Shown here: in pieces, positions 1 to 43,969 of the stretch | Position numbering within the stretch: the first letter of the stretch is position 1 | How the letters are laid out: the number at the start of each line of letters is the position of its first letter | NCBI GenBank assembly: GCA_963978895.1 | Contig: OZ022239.1 | Coordinates: 14,425,566-14,489,565 of the forward strand | Source of the DNA: Erpobdella octoculata | Lineage: Eukaryota > Annelida > Clitellata > Hirudinida > Erpobdellidae | Direction: 5' to 3' | DNA length: 64,000 nt | Position numbers and translations under genes: made by a program | The notes under the pieces: generated by a model | What the model was told of the DNA's origin: nothing | What the model saw: the letters and a program-made list of their open reading frames with translations, nothing else | Database searches by the model: none

Positions 1-1313
1 TCGGAGGCCTTCAACAGTTCGGTCAACTCTCCGACTTCGCATTCCAACCGGAGAACTTTCTTCTGATGGTCAACCTTCAGTTCTTCCACGACACGGACCG
101 AGTACTCTCTGAGACGACGCAGTTCGTTTTCCAGTTCCGCCTTGTGAGCTTTTCTCATTGCATCGAGTGCGGATTGAGTAGCAGGTGTTGAACTGGCGTC
201 GTTACGAAATTGTCGTTTTGTACCCACCATGAAACCGTTTTTTTCCATCCTACCACCAGTAACCAAAGCAGCAGTTTTTGTTATCTGGAAGCAGTTTCTT
301 GACACGTGACCAAATTTGCCGCAGTTCCAGCATCCGCTTCCACTTGTCTTGTCGTGGACTCTATTTGAAATTGTCGTCAACTTCGAAGAACCGCCACTGC
401 CTCTGCACTCTGCCGCAAAATGTCCGACCCGCCCACAGTTGAAACAGTTTTTTGATTTCTTGGAACTTTGTTCGCTGACTTCAGAAAGACTTTCTTCTCC
501 GTGCGCATCCAAATACTGCCTTGCAAAATCACTCATTTCCTGAAGATTTCGTGGTGCGCGTTCTTTCAGAAACAAGGCCATTTCTTTGGAGCAGCCATTT
601 ACATATTGCTCCATCACCAGAAGCATTGACAACCCCTCGTAGCTTTCTTCAGTTTCTGACAGCTCAACCCACCGCTGCAAGTAGCTTTGCAAACGAACTA
701 AAAAAGAGTCGGGGGCCTCGTTCTTTTCAGGTCTAGCAGTTCTGAATTTTTTTATGAATCCATCTTCTGTTAATTCATAGCGTCGTAACAGAGCTTTTTT
801 CAAAACGTGGTAATTTCCAGCCTGGTCAGACGGCAACCTGGAATAAACTTCCAAAGCCTTTCCTTTCAGCAGGGATGACAAAAATATAGCCCATTCTGAT
901 TTTCTCCAGGATTGAATTTCAGCCACTCTTTCAAACCGAGACAAATACGCGTCCAGGTCATCTTTCTCATCCTCAAAACATGGTAACTTGGGTCCTGATG
1001 CCACATGAGTTAGACCGACGGAACTTGTCTGGTTGAGGCTGTTTTTCTTGATTTCCAACTCGAGCCTGGTTATTTCACGGTCTTTGTCTTTTTGCTCACG
1101 GTCTTTGTCTTTTTGCTCATTTGCCATTTTTTCCAGTTAGATTCTGGTTCTATCCGCCTCCATTTTCATCTTATCTGCCTGCAGCTGTGCCTCTCTGTCT
1201 AAATTTCTTTGTGTCCTCTCTTCTGCCTGTTGCTCTTTAACAAACAACTGCACTTCGGTATCTTTATACCCCAGACTTTCTCCAAGTTCTTTCAGTTTTT
1301 GAATACTGGTCAT
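1..1313 (-). pseudogene. Ty3/Gypsy-like Gag, broken and cut by the window edge
   Basis: A Gag-type open frame runs leftward from an ATG at 1313 to the window edge. It has a charged N-terminal helix (about 1130-1313), a hydrophobic capsid-like region resembling SCAN-related Gag of animal Gypsy elements (about 520-1000), and two zinc knuckles of form C-x2-C-x4-H-x4-C (CFNCGRVGHFAAEC near 410-450 and CWNCGKFGHVSRNC near 295-335). An in-frame TAA at 1137-1139 interrupts it, with the same frame open on both sides, so this copy looks inactive unless translation restarts at the ATG at 1126-1128. Protease, reverse transcriptase and integrase would lie left of the window. The LTR and primer-binding site directly upstream support the class. 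The SCAN-like assignment rests on general pattern only. Confidence 0.8.
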
Positions 1314-1410
1314 GACAAAACTTCTAACAAAATAAACTCCACAAAACAACTTCAAAACAAACGTTACAGCTTCCTTATTTGCCCACGTCGACAAATTTTA
1401 TTTTCACCAG

Positions 1411-1427
1411 TGTCGTCGGGGTCGCCA
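1411..1427 (-). other. Putative primer-binding site of the Gypsy-like element
   Basis: On the minus strand TGGCGACCCCGACGACA follows the LTR end after three bases. A TGG-starting segment just inside the 5' LTR is the usual place for a tRNA 3'-end primer site. The tRNA was not identified. Confidence 0.55.
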
Positions 1428-1430
1428 AAA

Positions 1431-1919
1431 TGTCAACTTGGGCAAACCGCTAAACAACAAAACTCCAACTTCGACTTAATTATTAACTTCTTTATTATTA
1501 AATAAAAAATAAACTAAACGGAAAATGTAATTTCAATCCGAAAGTTCGCTTCAATACGAGATTTCACTTCAATTCGCCAATTCAACACAATTCACTAATT
1601 CACACCAATTCGACAATTCACTGCAATTCACTAATTCACACCAATTCGACAATTCACTGCAATTCACTAATTCACACCAATTCGACAATTCACTTCAAAC
1701 TCCGCGGCAACGACTCTCGAGCTAGACTCTCACTAAACTCAACTCCCTGCGCATAGTTTTCTCTTAAACAGCACGCTAGCCACTAACACACCACAACTCC
1801 CACAACTCCAGGTGAACATTCATACTACAGGTGAACATTCACACTACAACAAACAGCGAGCGCACACACAACACATCCCATCCACCAACAATCACATACA
1901 CAACATGTCTATCTTGACA
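1431..1919 (-). mobile_element. 5' LTR of the Gypsy-like element
   Basis: Read on the minus strand this 489-bp segment begins TGTCAAGATAG and ends CAAGTTGACA, giving matching TGTCAA...TTGACA termini with the retroviral-type TG...CA ends. It lies immediately upstream of the primer-binding site and Gag. The partner LTR is outside the window, so the boundaries rest on the termini alone. The downstream half contains a 36-bp tandem repeat. Confidence 0.65.
1588..1695. repeat. 36-bp tandem repeat inside the LTR (3 copies)
   Basis: Three consecutive copies of a 36-bp unit built from AATTCACTAATTCACACC and a related half, the third slightly diverged. Shorter AATTC-spaced relatives precede it from about 1556. 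Confidence 0.9.
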
Positions 1920-3780
<1,861 letters not shown>

Positions 3781-3880
3781 AGTTGTGTTAACCAAATAAT
3801 TTAATAAAAAAAGCAGTGCCGTGGTTGCCCCAAATTCCCTCCCCCCGTTTGGGGAGCCCAGACTTAAGGGAATATATATT

Positions 3881-3933
3881 ACCTACACATGACCATGTTA
3901 ATTGGTCCTAATGCAACTCCACGTCAGCGTTTA
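3881..3933 (+). repeat. Left arm of an inverted repeat
   Basis: 53-bp arm starting ACCTACACATGACCATG. Its near-perfect reverse complement lies at 6134-6186. The interior is AT-rich and contains the LTR element, so the arms look like the ends of an older palindromic element. Confidence 0.85.
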
Positions 3934-3942
3934 TATATATAT

Positions 3943-4132
3943 TGTTACGATATCACCAAATCGTATACCGGGCTCAATAGAATGGTTTTGCAGTTTATTG
4001 GAAAATAATAAATGAAGCTTTGCTAAAGCTATTTATACCTTCAAATCTCTTGATAATTATTTAATAATTAATGTCCCTAATAAGTGTAAGGTTTATCAAT
4101 AGGAAGTTGATTATTAAACCAGTGATATTACA
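3943..4132 (-). repeat. Downstream LTR of the TRIM-like element
   Basis: 190-bp copy with TG...CA ends, matched by 5703-5892. Confidence 0.85.
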
Positions 4133-4146
4133 TTATTACCCCCTTC

Positions 4147-5676
4147 TTAATTCTGTTCGTCCGAACAGCATAGTCGCTTTTGCGAAATGAGACTCGGCCA
4201 CGAACACCAAAATACCTTGATCTTTACTCGTGGCTTTGACCGCAATTCGCAAACAACATGGTCAAGTCTCTTGACTGTTTGATACAGTTTCTTCCAGTCC
4301 TTCTTTGGCTCATCAACAGAGTCTTTCTTTGGCTCATAGTCGCCATTTCTGCACGGTTCATCAAAGCCTTTTTTGCATGCCTCGTCCTGAACATCTTTGC
4401 ATGGTTTATCGGAATTGTCTGCTTTTTCTTCTTCCTTCACATCTTTTAGATCTTTCTCAAGAAACTCTTCAAAAGGTTTTTCGAAAACACGTTCCATAAA
4501 TCCAATAAATCCCTTCATCAAACTGTTATTTAATTTTACAATGACTCTTAGTCTATCTGATCTAGAATCCTCTGTGGATTCATCTGATTTAGAACCCTCG
4601 GTACCGTTATCTGTTCTTGGCTCATCTTTTTCAGAGTTTTTGCTTGCTGCATTGCTATTGTTGTTTTGGAGATGTTCATCGCCGTCATCTTTGTTTTCTT
4701 CCAAGCTACAATCGAACGTTTTCTTTTCACATTCCAACTCGGCTCTCTCATCGGTGTCAACTTTCGTATCGTCCAGCGGATCTTTCTTCAAATATTCGCC
4801 ATCGTCTTCTTTTTTGTCAAATTAGCTTTGACGTATTTCTCGATTGGAGTTTCGTCCGTTTTTAAATCCTTAGTTGCTTCATCCGAGTTATATTCGTCAC
4901 TAAAATCTGACCCTGAATATTCGGTGCCGTCGTCTGTTATGGAGGCTTCCGTTTCAGAACCGTCGCTGTATGGGTAAAAGCCATCGCTGTTATTGCCATT
5001 ATTAAAATCATCATCATCACTTTCATCCTCATCGTTTTGCATTTCGTTTTCAACATTCTTCTCATCTTCTTTAGTTTTGTTTTCGACGTCCAAACCGACT
5101 GTATCACTGACACCATCTTTGCATGGTTCATCTTGAGCATTCTTGCAAGGTTCATTATCATGACCGTCTTTGACAGGCACATCATCATGATCGTCTTTGA
5201 CAGGCTCATCATCATGACCATCTTTGCATGGTTAATCTTGAACATCTTTGCATGGTTCATCTTGAACATCTTTGCATGGTTCATCTTGAACATCTTTGCA
5301 TGGTTCATCTTGCATATCTTTGACAGGCTCATCACCATGACCATCCTTGCATGGTTCATCTTGTACATTCTTGCATGGTTCATCTTGACCGTCTTTTTTT
5401 GTTTCCGCAATTGTTTGTGTCACCATTGAGGAGTTCAAGAAATTTCTTCCTTTCTTGCTGTGCTGCTCTGTTTTCCTCCGCCATTTTATTCAGAGCCTTC
5501 AACAATTCATTTTCTGCTTCGAACTCATACTCTTCCGGATCAAACCCATTGTTCTCCAATGACGTCCGGAGGCGGTCCACGAGCTCAGACTTTTTTCCTT
5601 TATCACTGAGCTCTCGTTTTCTAAGTTCCTGCCTCAACTCGAGTATCAAGAGCTCATCCAATGCTTTCAAAACCAT
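4147..5676 (-). pseudogene. Decayed SAP-domain ORF of the TRIM-like element
   Basis: Reading leftward from about 5676, the first 45 or so residues look like a SAP domain (LRQELRKRELSDKGKKSEL), a helix-turn-helix fold known to bind DNA and also found at the N terminus of some Gypsy Gag proteins. A short charged helix follows. Next is a run of 7-9-residue repeats of the form QDEPCKDV or DGHDDEPVK (about 5120-5400), then a very acidic segment (DESDDDD), then a lysine/glutamate-rich tail ending near 4147. The frame is broken by a shift near 5400, a stop at about 5232 and another shift near 4800. No catalytic domain is visible. The role is unknown; a Gag-like packaging protein is a guess. Confidence 0.6.
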
Positions 5677-5702
5677 TTTTGTATCCTACTTCTGATCACC
5701 AA

Positions 5703-5892
5703 TGTTACGATATCACCAAATCGTATACCGGGCTCAATAGAATGGTTTTGCAGTTTATTGGAAAATAATAAATGAAGCTTTGCTAAAGCTATTTATACCT
5801 TCAAATCTCTTGATAATTATCAAATAATTAATGTCCCTAATAAATGTAAGGTTTATCAATAGGAAGTTGATTATTAAACCAGTGATATTACA
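5703..5892 (-). repeat. Upstream LTR of the TRIM-like element
   Basis: 190-bp partner of 3943-4132. The ORF begins about 26 bp inside it on the minus strand. Confidence 0.85.
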
Positions 5893-6041
<149 letters not shown>

Positions 6042-6133
6042 ACTTGTCCTTGGACATTTTGGACCCCTCAGAACAAAATTCCTGGCGCCGCCCCTGCTTG
6101 TACATTTGAATTTGGATTGAATCTAAGACGTTG

Positions 6134-6186
6134 TAAACGCTGACGTGGAGTTGCATTAGGACCAATTTACATGGTCATGTGTAGGT
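6134..6186 (-). repeat. Right arm of the inverted repeat
   Basis: Reverse complement of 3881-3933 (ending ACATGGTCATGTGTAGGT) with only a couple of differences. Confidence 0.85.
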
Positions 6187-6543
6187 GACCGCAGCACCTG
6201 TAAGCCCGGTGCTTTGCACTCGTTTGTGCTTCACCGGCATTACTTGGTCATCATTAGAAATTTAATCAAATACTTCTGCAGACTGCAAGGCAATTAATCA
6301 GAGACGTCAATTTGGGGGGGGGGCAGAGAGGGTCATTTTCCCCTTAATTTTTAAGGGGCCCCCCTGACTTTCAGTGTGATGTTTGAGTGGCCCTCGAATC
6401 TGAAATTGTGAATTGCAATTATTTTTCAATTTGGTTTAACCTAAAGGCACAAACCCAGTTGTGTAGTTTGAAATCAGGACATAGCTCCGATACCCGGTTA
6501 AGATATGCTATTTGGCACATCCTAATACTGAGTAATATAGGTA
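6187..6543. other. Non-coding, with a hAT-end relic
   Basis: No gene seen. The string GACGTCAATTTGGGGGG near 6303 resembles the terminal sequence of the hAT element at 58480 and may be a decayed end of the same family. Confidence 0.4.
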
Positions 6544-6816
6544 GGGGAGACCAGGCACCCGTGATACTAAATTTCGATTTTTCTTAATTTGACGAAACTG
6601 TTGGAGTTTTTAAGTGAATTTAATAGATATTCAAATATTCAATGTAACTGTGTAAAAAATTTATTTCAAAAATATTTGGTAAAAAAGTTATATTTGAAAC
6701 AAAAAAAAATCAAAATAGTATCAAGGGTGCCTGTCTCGATTCGATTTAATAAGTAAGTAAGGAAAAAACGTTATAGCATCAAGGGTGCCTTGCTATCAAG
6801 GGTGCCAGGTCTCCCC
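6544..6816. mobile_element. TA-flanked MITE, AGGCACCC family
   Basis: A 273-bp element with termini GGGGAGACCAGGCACCC and GGGGAGACCTGGCACCC (reverse complement), flanked on both sides by TA as for Tc1/mariner insertions. The right end carries extra copies of the word ATCAAGGGTGCC at about 6719, 6778 and 6794. No coding capacity. Confidence 0.85.
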
Positions 6817-7171
6817 TACTATACTTTCACTACCAATATATAATATTGTTTTTCAAACTTTTAGTTGTGACTTTTTAAATAAAGCGCATTATAAATTTAC
6901 ATTTAATAATAATAATAAATAATAATAATGTGTCTATTAAAAAATATATAATTAAATGCGCATAATTAATGCATATTTTAATATATTTCAGGTAAGGTTT
7001 CCCACGGACGGCCCGTGCCAAGTACTATTCAATGCACAACGACTTCTGGATAATACTTACTGGTCCTTCAGATGCTCAGTTCAGCGATTTTTTCCATGTG
7101 TCAGAAACAGAAATTGATTGATTCAATTATTTACGGTTATGGTTATGTAGCGCCGCACGGTTATTGTAAGG
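6817..7171. other. AT-rich non-coding
   Basis: Short poly-AAT runs near 6905-6930 and otherwise nothing recognisable up to the start of the Mutator-like element. Confidence 0.5.
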
Positions 7172-7210
7172 TTTATCGACAGTTGACAGTTAATCGACCT
7201 TAATTGAAAA

Positions 7211-7425
7211 GTCGATTATCCTGCGAAGAAGTCGATTATCCTGCGAAGGAGTCGATTATCCTGCGAAGGAGTCGATTATCCTGCGAAGGAGTCGATTATC
7301 CTGCGAAGGAGTCGATTATCCTGCGAAGGAGTCGATTATCCTGCGAAGGAGTCGATTATCCTGCGAAGGAGTCGATTATCCTGCGAAGGAGTCGATTATC
7401 CTGCGAAGGAGTCGATTATCCTGCG
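7211..7425 (+). repeat. 20-bp minisatellite in the left terminal repeat
   Basis: About 10.7 copies of GTCGATTATCCTGCGAAGGA, nearly identical. The inverted partner array is at 10688-10853. Confidence 0.97.
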
Positions 7426-7533
7426 CACGCTTTGCTGTGCATGACAACAAAACGCATCCGCACGGGTCGATATAGGTATAATAATAACCTAAGTGACCAT
7501 TTGATCTTACTCAACTCTTTGGTCGATTTAAGG

Positions 7534-9184
7534 GGTATCCTATCAAAAGAGCGAAAACATAAGGGCGAAAACAAAAGGGCGAACATAAAAGGGCGAAACT
7601 AAAAAGGGCGAATGCTAAAAAGATCGCACGATAATAAGAGCGAAAATGAAAAGGGCGAAACTAAAAAGAGCGCACAATAAAAAAGGCGAACGTCAAAAAA
7701 GCGAAAACATGAAATATTATAATTTATAATTTTACCCACACACTAGCAGCACAAACCAACTTTCTTTCTTCTGCTATCTCGCTTTCACTCTCTCTCCCTA
7801 GTGAAACGCATGGTACTTTATTATTTGTTCCTCTCTCTTTTTTTCTCTCTCACTCTCACTCTCACTCTCGCTCTCTCTTTGTCCTTAGTAAAATGCATGT
7901 TTCTTTTTTTCTCATTCTTTTTATTTAATGTTTCTCTCGTTATAATTTTTTATCTATTGTCTTTTTTTGTTTTGTTTTTCTCTCTTTTCTTTTCTTTTCT
8001 TTTTTCTATTTGTGTTTTTCTTCTTTCCCTTTTCCTAAATGATAATGATATTGTGGTGCGGGTGTTTTAAATGTTTAATAAATATTATAACAGTTAATCG
8101 TCTCCTTCTCTTTTTCTTCCCCTCGCTCTCTCTCTCTCTTTCTCTCTCATAGCTTCCCATAAAGATTCACTCATGTGAATGTTGCAAACACATTAAAAAC
8201 ACATTAGTGCTACATGCCAATGTCACGTCAAGAAACTTCCTACTTAATTATAGTTCAAACTTGAATTTATAGATAAGTATTTTTTGTACCAATTTGGTTA
8301 TAGGAAAATTTGCTCATTTAAAAACCTATTTAACTCTACAGTTTCTGTACAAAAAAGTGATGCACAAATTATACCCAGCAGTGGAGAGTTATAACCAAAA
8401 AAAATAATATTATAAATTACATTAATAAATTAAACTTTAATAATACAATAATGGGTTGAAATAACTTTGGACATTTTAACTAGAAACAATTTGATCGCGG
8501 ACATTGTACATAGCGCTAAAAATTGAAAAAAGAAATGCAAATAAAATACACGTTTTATCACTGTTCTGTTGATCATGGAACCGAGAAAATGATAGAGAAA
8601 ACTTTATTTGTTTGTTTGTGTGCTTGCCTGAATGAAAAAGAAGATAAAATTCGTGCGCGCGTGCGTGCGTGTGATAGAAAGAGAACCCGGTAATGGCAAG
8701 TATCTGAAATGGCTAAATCTAAAATTACTAACGGGGCTGCTTGGAGTTTTTAGAGGTTTTGCCATCATTTTTTTCTCACCTTTTCCCTCCCTCTGTTTCC
8801 TTTCCTTTCCTATTTGTTTTCCCGTTCTCGCACACACGGTCCCTGAATGCCCCGCTGCCACTCGCTCTCCCTTTCCCGCTCACACTCTCACTCACTTGCG
8901 CAATCCCACTCGTTCTTCCGCTATCCCTTCATTTTGTTTTCAATTTTTTTGCCCATAAAACTTTAAATAGATTTCTTAAAAATTTATTGAAACATAGGTA
9001 ATACAAACTTATTTTCGCCTTTTTGATGTTCGCTTTTTTTATTGTTCGCCTTTTTTAGTTTCGCCCTTTTCATTTTCGCTCTTATTATCGTGCGCTCTTT
9101 TTAGCATTCGCCATTTTTAGTTTCGCTCTTTTGTGTTCGCCCTTTTGTTTTCGCTCTTATGTTTTCGCCCTTTTGATAGTAAAC
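7534..9184. mobile_element. Nested element with GGGCGAA-rich inverted repeats
   Basis: A 1651-bp insertion flanked by the 10-bp direct repeat CGATTTAAGG (7524-7533 and 9185-9194). The intact right arm of the outer element (near 10568) has a single copy at this place, which supports a true target duplication. A 9-10-bp duplication is typical of Mutator-like elements. The inverted repeats (about 7534-7710 and 9015-9184) consist of degenerate words such as AAAAGGGCGAA. The interior is pyrimidine-rich low-complexity sequence with no recognisable transposase; open frames at 7801-8070 and 8604-9001 are judged compositional. Confidence 0.85.
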
Positions 9185-9941
9185 CGATTTAAGGATGGCT
9201 GCTTATTCACTTGGTGGTGTTTTTACATAGACTTTATGCTAAACACTACTATATAAGCACTGTACTGCAGTATCAATATTTAAAATATATTAGAAATTTT
9301 TCTGAATTAATTAAAAATATATTTGAAAATTTTCTAAATTTTGAATTTAGTTTGAAATTTTTATTTTTTTTATAATTCAGTCGCTAGAGTTACGCGCTAT
9401 AGGCAAGTTCCTGTATACGCCCACAAGGCACATACAGAAAATAACCATATCACAATCGATTATATAAAAGTGTGTTTTTAAAAAACTTAGTTCTTTGATT
9501 CACTTGTTATGCATATATAGCCAAATTACAAAAATAGTCTTGACCAAAATTGGAAAGTATAAAATAATTATTAAAAAAACCCGAAAACCAAGGTTCCGAC
9601 CAGCTTGACTTAAAGTTTCGTTATAGAATTTTACGACAAAATGTGCTCTGGACAAAATATTGATTAGGAATGAATCTCGCTCAAAAATGTGTTAGAAGGA
9701 ATATTTATTGAAATTTGTTTGACCCTTTTTTTAATATGTTGAGTGTAAGCGTTTTTAAATTAATATCATTGAAGTGACATGTATTAGTTAATATAGTATT
9801 ATTAATATTATTTGTTTAAATATACAGCTTATGAGACTGATGATAGGGAGTTGCCATACCATATTTCGAGAAAAAATGAACACGCTTTAAACAACAAATA
9901 ATTTTATTACATGCTTTAAATGAAAGACAAGCTATACAAAA

Positions 9942-10217
9942 TCAATAAGTGGTCAATATATCTACAATTCTATTGTGAAGCGTCTGAATATCTATTTCTT
10001 TTTGTTCAAAAGCTATCCAGAGCTCCCACACTTTCTCGTCTTTTTCCAAACTTAATTTTTTGGTCTGCCTGAGAAGCTGTCCTGTGGCAAGGGAATCTTC
10101 TTCTACTGGAATAGCTTGGACTTTCCCGAAGAGGATACCAACAACTTCGTAGAAGGTTGAACCTACCTTCAAGCTGTTGTTGAGAGAGCTATGCCAACCC
10201 TCTACGTCATTGTTGGT
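9942..10217 (-). pseudogene. MULE transposase C-terminal fragment
   Basis: A 91-codon frame starts TNNDVEGWHSSLNNSL, which matches the C-terminal TNN-x-VEGWH-x2-LN signature of MULE transposases in animals, and ends in an acidic helix. The catalytic DDE part upstream is absent. It lies in the core between the long inverted repeats and supports the Mutator assignment of the outer element. The family call is from memory of the motif. Confidence 0.6.
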
Positions 10218-10687
10218 TTTGAGTTATCAGCTAGTAAAAGTTACAGCATAAAGAAAACAAAGAAAAGTACTACAGTTAATAGTAGCCTATGCACTATGAA
10301 TATTCAGTTCTTAATCAATATGAATAATTATAGAGCGACTCCGGTCATTTCCTTTGTGTGCCTTGTGGGCATCTGCAGAAATTTGCCTACGGTCATCTAG
10401 CATGTAACTCTAGCGACAGAATTATTAGTCAATAAAAATTACCAACTTTGAATTAAAAATTCAGAAATTGTTTAAATTAATTTAAGATAATAATACTGCA
10501 ATTATGCTGATATAGTAGTACTTAGCATACAGTCTATGTAAAAACACCACCAAGTGAATAAGCAGCCATCCTTAAATCGACCAAAGAGTTGAGTAAGATC
10601 AAATGGTCACTTAGGTTATTATACCTATATCGATCCGTGCGGATGCGTTTTGTTGTCATGCACAGCAAAGCGTGCGCAGGTTAATCG

Positions 10688-10853
10688 ACTTGCAGGATAA
10701 TCGACTCCTTCGCAGGATAATCGACTCCTTCGCAGGAAATCGACTCCTTCGCAGGAAAATCGACTCCTTCGCAGGATAATCGACTCCTTCGCAGGATTAT
10801 CGACTCCTTCGCAGGATTATCGACTCCTTCGCAGGATAATCGACTTTTCAATT
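10688..10853 (-). repeat. 19-21-bp minisatellite in the right terminal repeat
   Basis: About eight copies of the same unit as at 7211 in inverted orientation, with more sequence and length variation. Confidence 0.93.
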
Positions 10854-10883
10854 TAAGTCGACTAACTGTCAATTGTCGATAAA

Positions 10884-11930
10884 AACACAGTTCCCCGCGC
10901 CGGACATGCCCTAGGCCTAGTTTAGTTCAGTTCTTAGCACTATTTTGTTGTTTCTAAGACTCTTAGTGGCGTAGTTCTGCAGTTTAAAATATGGCGTGGG
11001 GTTAACAATTCCTAGCTTTTTTCTGCTTACAACTTCTGTTTTCAATGATGCGCACTTGGTGGGATTCATGTTCAGTTCAACGTTGGCAAAAAAGCACTTC
11101 CAACTTTCTTCAGTGGCATAGCACTATAGTGACTATAGAGAAAAGACTCAACTTACCAAAATAAATAATTCATAAATAAATATTCATGTTTTGTCTCTTA
11201 AGTTCAATTAAAACTTCAGCACAAATTATTATTAATTGCTTAAAATTTTAAAACTTAAATGTAACACAAACAGAGAAACAAATGTATTAAAAGGCATGCA
11301 AGATCTCTAACAATTATTAATGATATAAAAATATACACAAATCCTTTCTTCTGTTACTTTACCAAAGTAAAAAAATGTGATATGCCCCAATTTTCAACTA
11401 TCAAAACAGTCTAGTTGAATTGCGAAAAATATAAAAGACACAAAACATTGTACAGAACCATGAAAATCAGTCATGACAGGATTGAATAGTAAATACAAAA
11501 TTACTTTTAATTTACAAATTATTAATAAAAAACTGTCTTAATTAAATTAACTTGAAAATACTATAACTTTAAGCTATATGATATATTGTTCCAGAATAAT
11601 ATGAAACTTAATCAGCAATTATACATTCATAGCAAAAAAAAGAAGTATCTCGGTTCGTGAATGATTTGTTTCAGGCTAGCTACAATTTCATTTAACGTAT
11701 TTACAATACAAACTGAAAACTCGTGGAAAAGTCAGAAAAACTAAAGTGTGGCTGATTCAAGATAAAGCAATTTATCAACATGGTGTTTTTGGAAGAATTA
11801 AAAAAAATTTAATGCTTGCCAGGTCATGTCAAAAATTAAAACTTATTTGTAAAAACGCTTTCTAAAACTTTGCGGTGAAGAAATTGATTTAAGTAAAAGA
11901 GAATAATCACAATTCTGTAAACCTCTTCAT
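10884..11930. other. Region downstream of afadin, including its 3' UTR
   Basis: AT-rich, no open frame of note. It directly follows the afadin stop codon on the minus strand and should include the 3' UTR. I could not fix a polyadenylation site. Confidence 0.5.
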
Positions 11931-43173
<31,243 letters not shown>

Positions 43174-43814
43174 TTTTCGAAAACTAAAATCGTAAACATG
43201 TAAATTATAAACAAGATTATGATTGTAACTCGTCCAGGTAAAACGAAAACGACAGCAATATCGTCAACGGCTAAAAAAGTATCCTTTTCTACAAAACAAT
43301 CGCGTACGACAATAAATCGATAGTACTTTTCTTTTTTATTCGATTCTTAACTTTCAATCGATCGATAATTCGTAAATACTCCTTGTTTGAAATCGTCAAC
43401 ACACGTACTACTTTCTACCACACGCACTTCTACGAGCCATGCGATTATTCAAAAGGTATTCACAACACCACAGGTAACAGCAGTAGTATGAATATGAATG
43501 AGCTTGTCAGAAGTTTACCAATGATGCGCATGGCATAGGTAAACATAAGTACTAAACTTTCTTGTTTTTTGAAACTATTTTTATAAAAATTAATAGTTGT
43601 TAATTAATTATTTTGATATTAATTAGTTTTATTAGTAATAAATAAGAAAACATTTTTTCTACTATTTTTTAATTTAAAACATTTTTATTTAATTAAATTT
43701 TTAAAATGCTTTAAAACATTATTTAACTAAAAATTTTAGTTTTTGACATTTAATTTTTTTAATTATAACTTTTAGTTAAAGTATATGCTGTTAATGCACT
43801 TTTAGGTAAACAAT
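43174..43814. promoter_or_regulatory. Probable bidirectional promoter, afadin / seipin
   Basis: 641 bp separate the two start codons, which face away from each other. No third gene fits here. It holds two ATCGATA-type motifs (43315-43322 and 43357-43368; like the DREF site TATCGATA of insects) and TGCGCATG (43525-43532; like an NRF-1 half-site). The part next to seipin (about 43560-43810) is very AT-rich. Start sites are not visible from sequence; a shared promoter is inferred from geometry. Confidence 0.65.
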
Positions 43815-43969
43815 ATGTTGCGTGAATTAAAAGAGTTTGCGTTTGGTCTGGTTTCGTTAGCGGTTTTGGTGCCGGCATTGTTATGGCTTGCCGTGTTTTT
43901 TTATATTTCTTTTTATTATTTATACATTCCGGTTTTGTTTGTAGAAAAAGCTGTAAATTTTGTGAAGAG
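43815..43969 (+). CDS. BSCL2: Seipin exon 1 (TM1)
   Basis: ATG at 43815. The closest upstream ATG (about 43793) is closed by a TAG after two codons. Codes the first membrane helix and ends VEKAVNFVK. Donor gtgacc, phase 2 out. Confidence 0.9.

Larger units (their letters stand above)
3943..5892 (-). mobile_element. Short non-autonomous LTR retroelement (TRIM-like)
   Basis: Two direct repeats of 190 bp (3943-4132 and 5703-5892) start TGTTACGATATCACC on the plus strand and end GTGATATTACA. They differ at about three positions, so the insertion is fairly young. Read on the minus strand, a possible primer site (TTGGTGATCAGAAGTAGG) follows the upstream LTR and a purine-rich tract (AAGAAGGGGG) precedes the downstream LTR. 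The 1.57-kb interior has a decayed SAP-domain ORF and no reverse transcriptase, so it would need enzymes in trans. It sits in the AT core of the palindromic element with arms at 3881 and 6134. Confidence 0.85.
7172..10883. mobile_element. Mutator-like element with long terminal inverted repeats
   Basis: Both ends begin TTTATCGACARTTGACAG read inward. The inverted repeats continue for roughly 570-650 bp: left 7172-7533 plus 9195 to about 9470, right about 10310-10883. Matching landmarks are the minisatellite, the CATCCGCACGG segment, GGCTGCTTATTCACTTGG and GTCGCTAGAGTTAC. The left repeat is split by a second element (7534-9184). The unique core holds a fragment resembling the end of a MULE transposase. 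I found no clear target duplication for the outer element. Confidence 0.75.

Noticed and set aside
4258..5429. Plus-strand frames over the SAP-domain ORF
   Set aside because: Shadows of a repeated minus-strand coding sequence.
7801..9001. Membrane-like Leu/Phe/Ser-rich frames
   Set aside because: They lie in the pyrimidine-rich core of a non-autonomous transposon; hydrophobicity follows from TTT/CTC composition and no domain is seen.
7211..10853. CRISPR-like array (20-bp repeats)
   Set aside because: Repeats are directly tandem without spacers, lie in inverted transposon arms, and the genome is animal.
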